Below, piece after piece: positions 9,058 to 17,052 of a DNA stretch of 64,000 nucleotides (positions are counted from its first letter, which is position 1; each line of letters opens with the position of its first letter). The stretch is from DAOTWA01 sp963702935 (GTDB taxonomy: Bacteria > Chloroflexota > Anaerolineae > Anaerolineales > Anaerolineaceae). The stretch is from assembly GCA_963702935.1 (NCBI GenBank), contig OY969772.1, positions 1,302,001 to 1,366,000 of the forward strand, written 5' to 3'. The position numbers and the translations under genes are program-made. Below the pieces are notes generated by a model that was given only the letters and a program-made list of their open reading frames with translations, was not told where the DNA came from and searched no databases.

Positions 9058-9480
9058 ATGCAGATTACCCGACAGGCCGATTATGCGCTTCGTGCTATGC
9101 TCTATCTGGCCCGAATAGATCCCACGCAACGCGCGGCAACCAGCCAGATCGCGGATGAGCAACGCATCCCTCCGTCCTTCCTGGCGAAGATCATTTCACA
9201 GCTTTCGATCGCCGGCTTGATTCATACCTCGCGCGGCGCACGCGGCGGAGTATCCCTGGCCCTTCCCCCCGAAGAGATCACCGTCCTGGAAGTAGTGGAA
9301 GCCATCGACGGCCCCATCACCCTCAACGACTGCACCGATAGCCCGGAAGCCTGTCCCTTTGGGGAGGAATGCCCTCTGCGCCCGTTGTGGTGCGATACCC
9401 AGGCCGAGCTGGTCAACCGCTTGCGCGCTACCACCATGGCAAAATTTATGCAGTCGGCCGGCGTGGCCCAGGCGAACTAA
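9058..9480 (+). CDS. Rrf2-family transcriptional regulator with an Fe-S-type cysteine cluster
   Basis: A 140-residue Rrf2 protein: winged helix at about 1-60 (MQITRQADYALRAM, then the RGARGG wing), dimerisation helix, and cysteines in the C-terminal loop (DCTDSPEACPF, EECPLRPLWC). This arrangement in IscR, NsrR and RsrR ligates an Fe-S cluster, so it probably senses redox, NO or iron status. The SD AGAGGAAG precedes ATG 9058. A possible promoter (TTGTCG at 8999, TAAATA at 9021) lies upstream. It is divergent from the thioesterase and followed by a small frameshifted gene that may be cotranscribed. Confidence 0.93.
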   Translation: MQITRQADYALRAMLYLARIDPTQRAATSQIADEQRIPPSFLAKIISQLSIAGLIHTSRGARGGVSLALPPEEITVLEVVEAIDGPITLNDCTDSPEACPFGEECPLRPLWCDTQAELVNRLRATTMAKFMQSAGVAQAN

Positions 9481-9531
9481 GCGCATCGCGATCGTCAAAG
9501 CACTCACTCCCCATTTTTCCAGGGAGGGTTT

Positions 9532-9790
9532 ATGCAAGGTGGAACACCGGTTGGCCGCCATTGTGTCGTGGTGTTAAAAGACGGCAGCACCGTGGTCGAT
9601 TGGGGCGACGGCCTGGTGCAGGATATCCTCAGCGGAGCGTTCTCCCGCTGCGCGGAAGAGGATATCAGCCACACCATTCTCGAACTCCGAGCTGGAAGAC
9701 TTGAAGCACGCCGGGCGCGTGGAAGGCTACACCGCACAGCAAGTGTACCTGTTCGCGCTGCCTGAGCCGCCCCGCTCTACGCTCGATTGA
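9532..9790 (+). pseudogene. Small conserved-looking gene with a frame change
   Basis: Begins with a strong SD (GGGAGGG) and ATG 9532. The first frame runs to about 9680 (GRHCVVVLKDGSTVVDWGDG). The sensible continuation (DSELEDLKHAGRVEGY, then QQVYLFALPEP) is one base further on and stops at TGA 9788-9790. Left uncorrected, the first frame ends in an Arg-rich tail at 9765. Dropping one A near 9685 gives a continuous protein of about 85 residues. Family not recognised. Either a real frameshift or a sequence error; five other genes here show the same sign of shift. Confidence 0.6.
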
Positions 9791-9839
9791 AGCCCTCCCC
9801 CGGAGAGCAATTTCTGCATTTCGACCTCTTCCCCCCTGA

Positions 9840-9869
9840 CCCCCGCTCTCCCCTGAAGCGGGGGTTTAT
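9840..9869 (+). terminator. Rho-independent terminator
   Basis: CCCCCGCT (9840-9847), a 9-base loop, AGCGGGGG (9857-9864), then TTTAT. It closes the Rrf2/small-gene transcript. Confidence 0.75.
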
Positions 9870-9882
9870 CTTGCTACCCGGC

Positions 9883-10028
9883 AGCCTTGCGAAGGTGCGG
9901 AAGGCGATTCCTCATCCCAGGTCGCCTGATTTCTGATCCCTTATCGCCTGATTTCTGCATTACAATGGAGCCTTGCGAAGGTTTCCTATGGCTGGCAGGC
10001 CGCTCTCCCCACCCCCCTTCGCAAGGCT
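9883..10028. repeat. Three copies of the CCTTGCGAAGG hairpin repeat
   Basis: Copies at 9883-9896 (direct), 9969-9983 (direct) and 10016-10028 (inverted), with CCTGATTTC-type repeats between 9900 and 9960. The last two form an inverted pair just upstream of the membrane-protein gene, the same arrangement as in the radA leader. Confidence 0.7.
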
Positions 10029-10038
10029 CATTTCTGCG

Positions 10039-10674
10039 ATGATACCTTTACCCTCCATGCGAGTCAAACGCACCCTTCGGCTGCCGTGGTGGGCCGGACT
10101 GGCGCTCACCCTGCTGCTGCTCGGCCTGGCGACCGTCTTTTCCCCGCTGGAAAGGACGCTGGGCGCCAACGCCCGGCTGGTCTATTTGCACGGCGCCTGG
10201 GTGTGGAGCGGCATGCTGGTCTTTCTGGCCTCCGCCCTGATGGGCGCCAGCGCCCTGCTCACCCGCCGCGCCGGCCTGCACGCCTGGTCGCGCGCCCTGG
10301 GCTGGACGGGCCTGGGACTGTGGCTCACCTATCTGCCTCTGGCCATGCTGGTGATGCAGCTCAATTGGGGCGGGATGTTCTTCGACGAGCCGCGCTGGCG
10401 CGTGCCGCTGGCCTTTGGCGTGGCCGGGCTGCTGCTCCAGCTTGGGCTGCTCCTGCTCGACCGCCCCCCGCTGACTTCGGCAGCCAACGCCGTCTTCGGG
10501 ACGGCCCTGTTCCTCAGCCTGGGCGGCCTGCCATACGTCCTGCACCCCGACAGCCCCATCCTCAATTCACCCTCGCGCGCCATCCAGGCCTTTTTCGCCG
10601 GGATGCTGCTGCTCCTCCTGCTGGCGGCGCTCCAGGTGGCCCGCCGGTTGGCCCGCCACTCCTCCCAGGGATAA
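10039..10674 (+). CDS. Polytopic membrane protein, distantly CcmC/CcsA-like
   Basis: About 211 residues with six or seven hydrophobic helices. Around residue 45, RLVYLHGAWVW resembles the haem-binding histidine segment of CcmC-type haem-handling proteins (there YxHVPxAW). A later loop, NWGGMFFDEPR, resembles a weakened Trp-rich WWD motif. This suggests, but does not prove, a haem or cytochrome-c biogenesis relative. The start may be ATG 10039 or ATG 10057; an apparent TTG further upstream lies inside a repeat and was ignored. Its 3' end runs into the MFS gene (7-base gap), so the two are probably cotranscribed. Confidence 0.7.
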   Translation: MIPLPSMRVKRTLRLPWWAGLALTLLLLGLATVFSPLERTLGANARLVYLHGAWVWSGMLVFLASALMGASALLTRRAGLHAWSRALGWTGLGLWLTYLPLAMLVMQLNWGGMFFDEPRWRVPLAFGVAGLLLQLGLLLLDRPPLTSAANAVFGTALFLSLGGLPYVLHPDSPILNSPSRAIQAFFAGMLLLLLLAALQVARRLARHSSQG

Positions 10675-10681
10675 GCCCCGC

Positions 10682-11863
10682 TTGGCCCGCCGCATCCCCC
10701 TCTCCTTCCCCATTCCTCGCGAGCTGCGCTTCCAGGTGGCTTTATTCTCCGCCGCGCGCTTCGTGACCGACACCCTGTTCCGCATGGTGTATCCCTTCCT
10801 GCCGGTGCTGGCCCAGGGCCTGGGGGTGAGCGTCTCCAGCATCACCCTGGCGATCACCGGGCGGTCTCTGACCGGCGCGTTAGGGCCTTTCCTGGCCTCG
10901 GTCGCCGACAGCCGCGGGCGCAAGGCCGGGATGCTCTCCGGCCTCGGCATCTACGTGCTTGGGGCGGGGCTGGTGGTATTCTGGCCGGTTTACCCGGCCT
11001 TCTTTGCCGCTCTGACGCTGTGTGGGCTGGGAACGCTGGTGTTCATCCCCTCCATGCAGGCCTACGTAGGCGACCGCGTGCCCTATCAGCAGCGCGGTTT
11101 TGCCCTGGCGCTCACCGAAGTGAGCTGGTCGCTCAGCTTCATCCTGGGCGTGCCGCTGGCCGGCTTCCTCATCGCCCGCTACGGCTGGCTGGCCCCCTTC
11201 CCGCTGCTGGCCCTCCTGGGCGTGATCGTGCTGCTCCTGCTGGCCTGGAAGCTGCCGCCTGACCCCGCCCCGACCGAGGGCCAACCTAACCTGTGGCGGA
11301 ACTTGCACGCGGTGCTCGCCAGTCCCACGGCCCGTGCTGCGCTGACTTTCAGCATCCTGGTGGCCTGCGCCAACGAGGTCGTCAACCTGGTCTTCGGGCT
11401 GTGGATCGAAGGCAGCTTTCACCTGCAAATTGCCGCGTTAGGCGCGGCCTCGGCCCTCATCGGCGTCTCAGAATTGGGCGGCGAATTCTCTTCGGGCGCG
11501 CTGGTCGACCGCCTGGGGAAGAAGCGTGCGGTGGCCGCCGGCCTCCTGCTCAACGCCCTGGCGGCCCTGTCTCTGCCGCTCCTGGGGCGCACCTTGCCCG
11601 GCGCGCTGGCGGGCCTGTTCCTCTTCTACATCTCCTTCGAGTTCACCATCGTCTCTAGCCTGCCGCTGATGACCCAGGTGCTGCCCTCGGCGCGCGCCAC
11701 CTTGATGGCCTCCAACGTGGCCGCCCTCTCGCTGGGGCGCGCCTTTGGAGCGCTGCTGGCCACGCCGCTGTTCGCCGCAGGCATCCTGGCGCCGGCCCTG
11801 GCCAGCCTGCTCTTCAACCTGCTGGCGCTGCTCGCCCTGAGAAAAGTGAGGGGCGTGGAATGA
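10682..11863 (+). CDS. MFS transporter
   Basis: A 393-residue major facilitator with twelve hydrophobic segments. Loop 2-3 carries the MFS motif (ASVADSRGRKAG) and loop 8-9 the repeat of it (GALVDRLGKKRA). Substrate unknown; drug or metabolite efflux is typical for this length. Start is TTG 10682, with AGGG 11 bases upstream and only 7 bases after the preceding gene; a GTG further in (about 10736) is possible but would cut into helix 1. Confidence 0.88.
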   Translation: MARRIPLSFPIPRELRFQVALFSAARFVTDTLFRMVYPFLPVLAQGLGVSVSSITLAITGRSLTGALGPFLASVADSRGRKAGMLSGLGIYVLGAGLVVFWPVYPAFFAALTLCGLGTLVFIPSMQAYVGDRVPYQQRGFALALTEVSWSLSFILGVPLAGFLIARYGWLAPFPLLALLGVIVLLLLAWKLPPDPAPTEGQPNLWRNLHAVLASPTARAALTFSILVACANEVVNLVFGLWIEGSFHLQIAALGAASALIGVSELGGEFSSGALVDRLGKKRAVAAGLLLNALAALSLPLLGRTLPGALAGLFLFYISFEFTIVSSLPLMTQVLPSARATLMASNVAALSLGRAFGALLATPLFAAGILAPALASLLFNLLALLALRKVRGVE

Positions 11864-11888
11864 CGGCACATTGAGATATAATCCAATT

Positions 11889-13139
11889 ATGCTCATCCAC
11901 TCCGCTTCCCAAGTGCTCACCCTGGCCGGGCCGCCGCAACGCGGAAAGGAGCTGGGCCGCCTGGAAAGCATTCCGGATGGCGCAGTTTTGATCCACGGAG
12001 AAGAAATCGCCGCGCTCGGCCCCAGCGCCGAGCTGCGCGCCGCCTACCCGCACGAGCCGGCCCTGGACGCCGGGGGGAGAGTGGTCATGCCCGGCCTGGT
12101 GGACCCCCACACCCACCTGGTCTTCGCCGGCGACCGCGCCGCCGAGTTCGAGATGCGCCTGGAGGGCAAGTCCTACCTGGAGATTCTGGCGGCGGGCGGC
12201 GGCATCCTTTCCACGGTGCGCGCCACGCGCGCTGCCGGCAAAGCCGGGCTGCTGGCCGAGACGCGCCAACGCGCGCAGAGCATGTTCCGCCACGGCACCA
12301 CCACCGCCGAAGCCAAGACCGGTTACGGCCTGGAGATGCGCACCGAGCTGCTCCAAATGGAAACCCTGCTCGACCTGGACGGCGAAGGCCCGCTGGAGAT
12401 CGTCCCCACCTTCCTGGGGGCGCACGCCGTCGCTCCCGAGTATTCGAGCGACCCGCAAGGCTACACGGACCTGCTGTGCAGCCAGATGCTGCCCGCCGTG
12501 CTGGCCTGGTGGGGAGCGCACGCCGCCGGGCGCCCCCTGCCCTTCGTGGACGTCTTCTGTGAGACGGGCGTCTTCACCCTGGCGCAGTCGCGCCAGATTC
12601 TCGAGGCGGCCCGCCGGCTGGGCTTCCCCCTCAAGATCCACGCCGACGAGTTCGATAACCTGGGTGGGGCCGGCCTGGCCGCCGAGCTGGGCGCGGCTTC
12701 CGCCGATCACCTGGTAAAGACCTCCGCCGCCGATATCGCCGCGCTCGCCCGCAGCCGTACCGTGGCCGTGGCCCTGCCCTGCACGCCGTTTGGGCTGGCC
12801 GAGCCGCACTACACCCCCGCCCGAGACCTGCTGGAAGCCGGCGCCCTGCTGGCCATCGCCTCGGATATCAACCCCGGCACCGCCTGGTGCGAGAGCATGC
12901 AATTCGTCATCGCCCTGGCCTGCCGCTATCTGCGCCTGACCCCCGCTCAGGCGATTGCTGCCGCCACCATCAATGCAGCCGCCGCCATCCGCGTCGACCA
13001 CCGGGTTGGCTCGCTCGAGCCCGGAAAACAGGCCGACCTGCTCATCCTCTCCATCTCCGACTACCGGCAGCTTGGGTACCGATTCGGTACGAATCTTGTA
13101 TCCCAGGTGATCAAAAAAGGCAGGCTTTACCCGGTATAA
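11889..13139 (+). CDS. hutI: Imidazolonepropionase
   Basis: Third step of histidine degradation: hydrolyses 4-imidazolone-5-propionate to formiminoglutamate. The 416-residue amidohydrolase has the metal site DPHTH, the HutI-specific TKTGYGL-like segment (AKTGYGLEMRTELL), a later IHADEF metal His, and SDINPGT near the end. Start ATG 11889. TATAAT at 11877-11882 is only 6 bases upstream, hinting at a leaderless message. Other hut genes (hutH, hutU, hutG) are not in this window. Confidence 0.95.
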   Translation: MLIHSASQVLTLAGPPQRGKELGRLESIPDGAVLIHGEEIAALGPSAELRAAYPHEPALDAGGRVVMPGLVDPHTHLVFAGDRAAEFEMRLEGKSYLEILAAGGGILSTVRATRAAGKAGLLAETRQRAQSMFRHGTTTAEAKTGYGLEMRTELLQMETLLDLDGEGPLEIVPTFLGAHAVAPEYSSDPQGYTDLLCSQMLPAVLAWWGAHAAGRPLPFVDVFCETGVFTLAQSRQILEAARRLGFPLKIHADEFDNLGGAGLAAELGAASADHLVKTSAADIAALARSRTVAVALPCTPFGLAEPHYTPARDLLEAGALLAIASDINPGTAWCESMQFVIALACRYLRLTPAQAIAAATINAAAAIRVDHRVGSLEPGKQADLLILSISDYRQLGYRFGTNLVSQVIKKGRLYPV

Positions 13140-13159
13140 GCTGGAAAGGAGAGAATGAG

Positions 13160-13339
13160 ATGAACCTGGCAAACCAACCCGCCATCGTGCAATATGCCGC
13201 GCTGGCGCTGGTCGTGGGGGTGGCGCTCATCGCCGCCCGCTTCGTGATCCACCTCGTGCGGCACATCATTTCCATCGTGCTTACCCTGATCGTCGCCGGA
13301 GGCTTGATCTATCTGGCGTACCATTTTCTGATCCAATAG
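13160..13339 (+). CDS. Small single- or double-pass membrane protein
   Basis: 59 residues with two hydrophobic stretches (about 11-32 and 36-55) separated by a short basic turn (HLVRHI). A good SD (AAAGGAGAG) precedes ATG 13160. It sits 20 bases after hutI and 5 bases before the HD gene, so it is part of that transcript. Function unknown. Confidence 0.7.
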   Translation: MNLANQPAIVQYAALALVVGVALIAARFVIHLVRHIISIVLTLIVAGGLIYLAYHFLIQ

Positions 13340-13344
13340 ACCTC

Positions 13345-13986
13345 ATGCCCACTATCGAACAAGCCCGCGCCTGGTACACCCAGGCAGACCCCGTCCACGA
13401 CTTCGACCACGTGCTGCGTGTGTATCGCATGGCCGAGCGCCTGGCCCGGGCGGAAGGCGGCGACCTGGAGATCGTGCGCGCCGCCGCACTGTTGCACGAC
13501 GCCCAGGGCAGCGCCCCCGGCGGCGCCGTCGAGGAGCGCGCCAACCATCACCACAGCTCGGCGGAGTTCGCCGCCGCGGTGCTGCGAGCGGAGGGCTGGC
13601 CGGCGGCGCGCATCGCCGCCGTGCAGCATTGCATTCGCGCCCACCGCTTCCGCGACAATTCCGAGCCGCCCGCCACCCTGGAGGCCCGCATCCTCTTCGA
13701 CGCCGACAAGCTGGACGTGATCGGCGCCATCGGCGCGGCCCGCACCATCGCTTACGCCGTTTTGGACGGCCAGCCCGTGTACGCCCAACCCTCGCAGCGC
13801 TTTCTGCGAACCGGCGAGAAAGAGCCCGGCGAGCCGCACAGCTCTTACCACGAGTACCTGTTCAAGCTGAGCAAGATCAAGGATCGTTTGTTCACCCCCA
13901 CCGCTCGCGCCCTGGCGGCCGAACGCGATGCTTACCTGGCGGAGTTCTACCGCCGGCTCGGCGCGGAAATGCAGGGGGAAGGATAG
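13345..13986 (+). CDS. HD-domain phosphohydrolase
   Basis: 213 residues of the HD superfamily (YedJ-like). Metal-ligand motifs run in order: DFDHVLRV (His of the first helix), ALLHDA (the HD pair), HHHSS, and LFDADKLD (final Asp). These enzymes hydrolyse phosphomonoesters or nucleotides; the substrate is unknown. It starts 5 bases after the small membrane protein and is followed 20 bases later by the response regulator, suggesting one transcript. Confidence 0.9.
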   Translation: MPTIEQARAWYTQADPVHDFDHVLRVYRMAERLARAEGGDLEIVRAAALLHDAQGSAPGGAVEERANHHHSSAEFAAAVLRAEGWPAARIAAVQHCIRAHRFRDNSEPPATLEARILFDADKLDVIGAIGAARTIAYAVLDGQPVYAQPSQRFLRTGEKEPGEPHSSYHEYLFKLSKIKDRLFTPTARALAAERDAYLAEFYRRLGAEMQGEG

Positions 13987-14005
13987 AGCAAGAAAGGCAG
14001 GCGTT

Positions 14006-14644
14006 ATGTCCGTTCCTTACGGTCCGCTCCTGATCGTCGAAGACGTTCCCAACGTGCTCGAGCTGCTGGAAGTGACGCTGCGCTTCAAGGGCTACCCGGT
14101 CATCTCTGCCCAAAATGGGCAGGAGGCGCTGGAGACCGTCCAACGCGAGCACCCCGCCCTGATCATCACCGACATCCTCATGCCGCGCATGGACGGCTTT
14201 GCCCTGGCGCACCACATCCGCAACAACCCGCGCACCAACGCCATCCCCATCATTTTCCTCTCCGCCACCTACGTGACTCCCGAGGACAAGGCCTTCGCCC
14301 TCAGCCTGGGAGCGGCGCGCTTCATCGAGAAGCCCATCGACACCGAGGATTTCCTGCTCAGCGTGGCCGAGATCCTCACCGAAGGCCCCCCTACGCCGCC
14401 TTCGGCCATGGGAGACCGCGAGTTCTATCGCGGCTACCAGCAGCGCCTGGAAAGCAAGCTGCGCCACAAGGACTTGCAGATCGCCCGCACCGAGCGCCTG
14501 CTCGCCACCCTCCCCGAGGAGCAAAAGCCGGCCTTCCAGACCCTGCTGGATCAGGAGATCGTCGACCGGGGGGAGATCCGCGAAGAGCTGGAAGAGCTCT
14601 ACGGCATCCTGCGGCAGCTCAACACCGAAGAGACCCAGGACTGA
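14006..14644 (+). CDS. Response regulator with an uncharacterised helical C-terminus
   Basis: 212 residues. An N-terminal CheY-like receiver (about 5-122) has the acidic pair in IVEDV, phospho-Asp in IITDILMPRMDG, the switch Thr/Ser in FLSAT and Lys in IEKPID. After that comes a charged, coiled-coil-like helix region ending EELEELYGILRQL, with no DNA-binding domain, so output is probably by protein contact. Start ATG 14006 with AAAGG upstream. No kinase is adjacent; the PAS/GGDEF protein at 19183 is the nearest signalling gene. Confidence 0.9.
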   Translation: MSVPYGPLLIVEDVPNVLELLEVTLRFKGYPVISAQNGQEALETVQREHPALIITDILMPRMDGFALAHHIRNNPRTNAIPIIFLSATYVTPEDKAFALSLGAARFIEKPIDTEDFLLSVAEILTEGPPTPPSAMGDREFYRGYQQRLESKLRHKDLQIARTERLLATLPEEQKPAFQTLLDQEIVDRGEIREELEELYGILRQLNTEETQD

Positions 14645-14727
14645 CTCCCGTTTGCCATGTCCTCCTGAGAAACTCAGGCATGTCATCGCGTGGCGATCTC
14701 GACCCTAAAGTAGAAATGTCCCCTCTA

Positions 14728-14757
14728 AACAGGTATAATCTTAGAATCTTACCTGTT
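14728..14757 (+). promoter_or_regulatory. Palindromic operator over a -10 box
   Basis: AACAGGTA (14728-14735) and TACCTGTT (14750-14757) are exact inverted repeats 14 bases apart. A TATAAT box (14734-14739) is embedded in the left arm, 31 bases before the ATG of the next gene. This looks like a repressor-controlled promoter. Confidence 0.55.
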
Positions 14758-14770
14758 GAGGGGTTTTTTC

Positions 14771-15547
14771 ATGCATCCATCCTTATCTGAGGTACAAACC
14801 ATCGCCCGGCAGGCCGGGGAAATCCTGCGCGCCGGCTACGGGCGCGAGCACGACATCGACCACAAGGGCGTCACCGACCTGGTGACCGAAGTGGATCGCC
14901 AGTCCGAAGCGCTGATCCTCAAGGAGATCCGCGCGCGCTTCCCCGACCACAGCATCATCACCGAAGAGAGCGGCAGCCTGGACGGCGACCACGACCACTG
15001 CTGGTACATCGATCCGCTGGACGGCACGGTCAATTACGCCCACGCCGTGCCCATCTTCTCCGTCTCGCTGGCTTACGCCTATCGCGGCCAGCTTCAGATC
15101 GGCGTGGTCTACGACCCCATGCGCGACGAATGCTTCAGCGCCGAGCGCGGAGGCGGCGCCTGGCTGAACGAGACGCCGCTGCACGTCTCCCCCATTGCCG
15201 AGCTGGTCGACAGCCTGCTGGTCACCGGCTTCCCTTACGACACCTGGAAGAACTCGCACACCAACATGGAATACTTCGAGACCTTCGCGCGCCGCACGCA
15301 GGGGGTGCGCCGCCTGGGGTCGGCGGCCCTCGATCTGAGCTACGTGGCCGCCGGGCGCCTGGACGGCTTCTGGGAGATCAGCATCTACCCCTGGGACATC
15401 GCTGCCGGCGGCCTGATCACCCAGGAGGCGGGCGGCATCGTCACCGGCCGCTCCGGCGACCCGGATTACCTCAAGCCGCCCTGCACCATCCTGGCCGCCA
15501 ACCCGGCCCTTTACCCCCTCATGCTGGAAGTCTTGAAGATTCCGTAA
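14771..15547 (+). CDS. Inositol monophosphatase-family phosphatase
   Basis: 258 residues of the Mg-dependent IMPase/FBPase/CysQ fold. Metal motifs: ITEESG, DPLDGTVNYAH and the C-terminal WDIAAG. Substrate could be myo-inositol-1-phosphate, fructose-1,6-bisphosphate or a PAP-like nucleotide; the length and WDIAAG favour an IMPase. Start ATG 14771 with GAGGGG 6-7 bases upstream (an upstream TTG at 14756 overlaps the operator and was not used). It carries its own promoter/operator. Confidence 0.93.
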   Translation: MHPSLSEVQTIARQAGEILRAGYGREHDIDHKGVTDLVTEVDRQSEALILKEIRARFPDHSIITEESGSLDGDHDHCWYIDPLDGTVNYAHAVPIFSVSLAYAYRGQLQIGVVYDPMRDECFSAERGGGAWLNETPLHVSPIAELVDSLLVTGFPYDTWKNSHTNMEYFETFARRTQGVRRLGSAALDLSYVAAGRLDGFWEISIYPWDIAAGGLITQEAGGIVTGRSGDPDYLKPPCTILAANPALYPLMLEVLKIP

Positions 15548-15581
15548 TCGGGTAAAATAAGAACAGATTCAGGAGTCCACC

Positions 15582-16715
15582 TTGAGCGCTGTGCCTGCTG
15601 TTCACTCCCCTCCCACCGCTCCCGCCTCCGAGCTTCCCCTGGGGCAGGTCGTCCAGGGCGACTGCGTGGAAATCCTGTCCACCTTCCCGTCCGAGTTGGT
15701 GGACCTGATCTTCGCCGACCCGCCCTACAATTTGCAGCTCTCGCAGGAGCTGTGGCGCCCCAACCTGACCCGCGTGGACGCGGTAGACGACGACTGGGAT
15801 CATTTCAGCAGCTTCGCCGAATATGACGAGTTCACCCGGCGCTGGCTCGGCGCCTGCCGGCGCGTGCTCAAGCGCAGCGGCACGCTGTGGGTGATCGGCT
15901 CTTACCACAACATCTACCGCGTGGGCAGCATCCTGCAAGACCTGGGCTACTGGATGCTCAACGACATCGTATGGGCCAAGACCAACCCCATGCCGAACTT
16001 CCGCGGGGTGCGCTTCACCAACGCCCACGAGACTCTGCTGTGGGCCCAGAAGGAGCAGGGCGCGCGCTACACCTTCAACCACCAGGCCATGAAGGCCCTC
16101 AACGACGGCTTGCAGATGCGCTCCGACTGGCTGCTGCCCATCTGCACCGGCAAGGAGCGCCTGCGCAAGAACGGCGAGAAGGTGCACCCCACCCAGAAGC
16201 CCGAGGCGCTGCTCTACCGCGTGATCCTGGCCAGCTCCAACGTGGGCGACGTGGTGCTGGACCCCTTCTTTGGCACGGGCACCACCGGCGCGGTGGCCAA
16301 GCGCCTGCACCGCCGCTGGGTGGGCATCGAGCGCGACCCGCGCTACGCGCAGGCCGCCCGCGAGCGCATCGCCGCCATGCAGCAGGTGGAGTTCGACCCG
16401 CCTTTGTTCGTCACCCCCGACCCGCGCAAGCTGGAGCGCATCCCCTTCGGGGCGCTGCTCGAAAATGGCCTGCTCCAGCCCGGCCAGGTGCTCACCCTGG
16501 ACGCCAAGGAGGAGCTCGCCGCGCGCATCCTGGCCGACGGCTCGCTGGAGTTCGACGGCCAGCGCGGCTCCATCCACCAGATCGCCCGCCTCATCCGCAA
16601 GGCTCCCGCCAACGGCTGGGAGCACTGGTATTACGAGGAGGACGGCCAGCGCCGCCCGATCGATGAATTGAGGAAGGTGATCCGGGAAGAAGGAAGGATG
16701 AAGGAGGAAGGATGA
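15582..16715 (+). CDS. CcrM-like adenine-N6 DNA methyltransferase
   Basis: A 377-residue beta-class N6-adenine methyltransferase: DPPY at 46-49, the SAM-binding FGTGTT near 229, and a C-terminal CcrM-type (RAMA) domain with GSIHQIA. Long stretches match the CcrM family closely (AVDDDWDHF, LWVIGSYHN, NPMPNFRG, HPTQKPEALLYRV), predicting a GANTC-type target. No cognate nuclease lies nearby, so it is probably an orphan regulatory or epigenetic enzyme. TTG start at 15582 behind AGGAG, 6 bases away. The last ~10 residues (KEEGRMKEEG) run into repeat DNA and may be a recent extension. Confidence 0.92.
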   Translation: MSAVPAVHSPPTAPASELPLGQVVQGDCVEILSTFPSELVDLIFADPPYNLQLSQELWRPNLTRVDAVDDDWDHFSSFAEYDEFTRRWLGACRRVLKRSGTLWVIGSYHNIYRVGSILQDLGYWMLNDIVWAKTNPMPNFRGVRFTNAHETLLWAQKEQGARYTFNHQAMKALNDGLQMRSDWLLPICTGKERLRKNGEKVHPTQKPEALLYRVILASSNVGDVVLDPFFGTGTTGAVAKRLHRRWVGIERDPRYAQAARERIAAMQQVEFDPPLFVTPDPRKLERIPFGALLENGLLQPGQVLTLDAKEELAARILADGSLEFDGQRGSIHQIARLIRKAPANGWEHWYYEEDGQRRPIDELRKVIREEGRMKEEG

Positions 16716-16785
16716 AGGAGGAGGAAAACAGGGATCGGGCAATTAGGAATCAGAAATCAGGCAACCAGGCCCCCGATCCCCATCA

Positions 16786-17025
16786 CCTGATCCCTCGTCG
16801 CCTGATCCCTCATCGCCTGATCCCTCGTCGCCTGATCCCTCATCGCCTGATCCCTCATCGCCTGATCCCTCGTCGCCCGATCCCCCGTCGCCCGATCCCT
16901 CATCGCCTGATCTCTCGTCGCCTGATCCCTCGTCGCCTGATCCCTCGTCACCTGATCTCTCGTCGCCTGATCCCTCATAGCCTGATCTCTCGTCACCTGA
17001 TCCCTCGTCACCTGATCCCTATTCA
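16786..17025. repeat. Sixteen-unit 15-bp tandem array
   Basis: Sixteen adjacent units of CCTGATCCCTCGTCG with changes mainly at three positions (C/T at base 3 or 8, G/A at base 12 or 15), ending in the partly degenerate CCTGATCCCTATTCA. Flanking 16730-16785 has the reverse-complement style (AATCAGGCAACC). Because 15 is a multiple of 3 it stays open in both strands, but there is no start site or codon structure to support a protein. It fills the gap between the methyltransferase and pepF. Confidence 0.9.
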
Positions 17026-17052
17026 CTATTTTCTACTCTCTCTTAAACCCCT

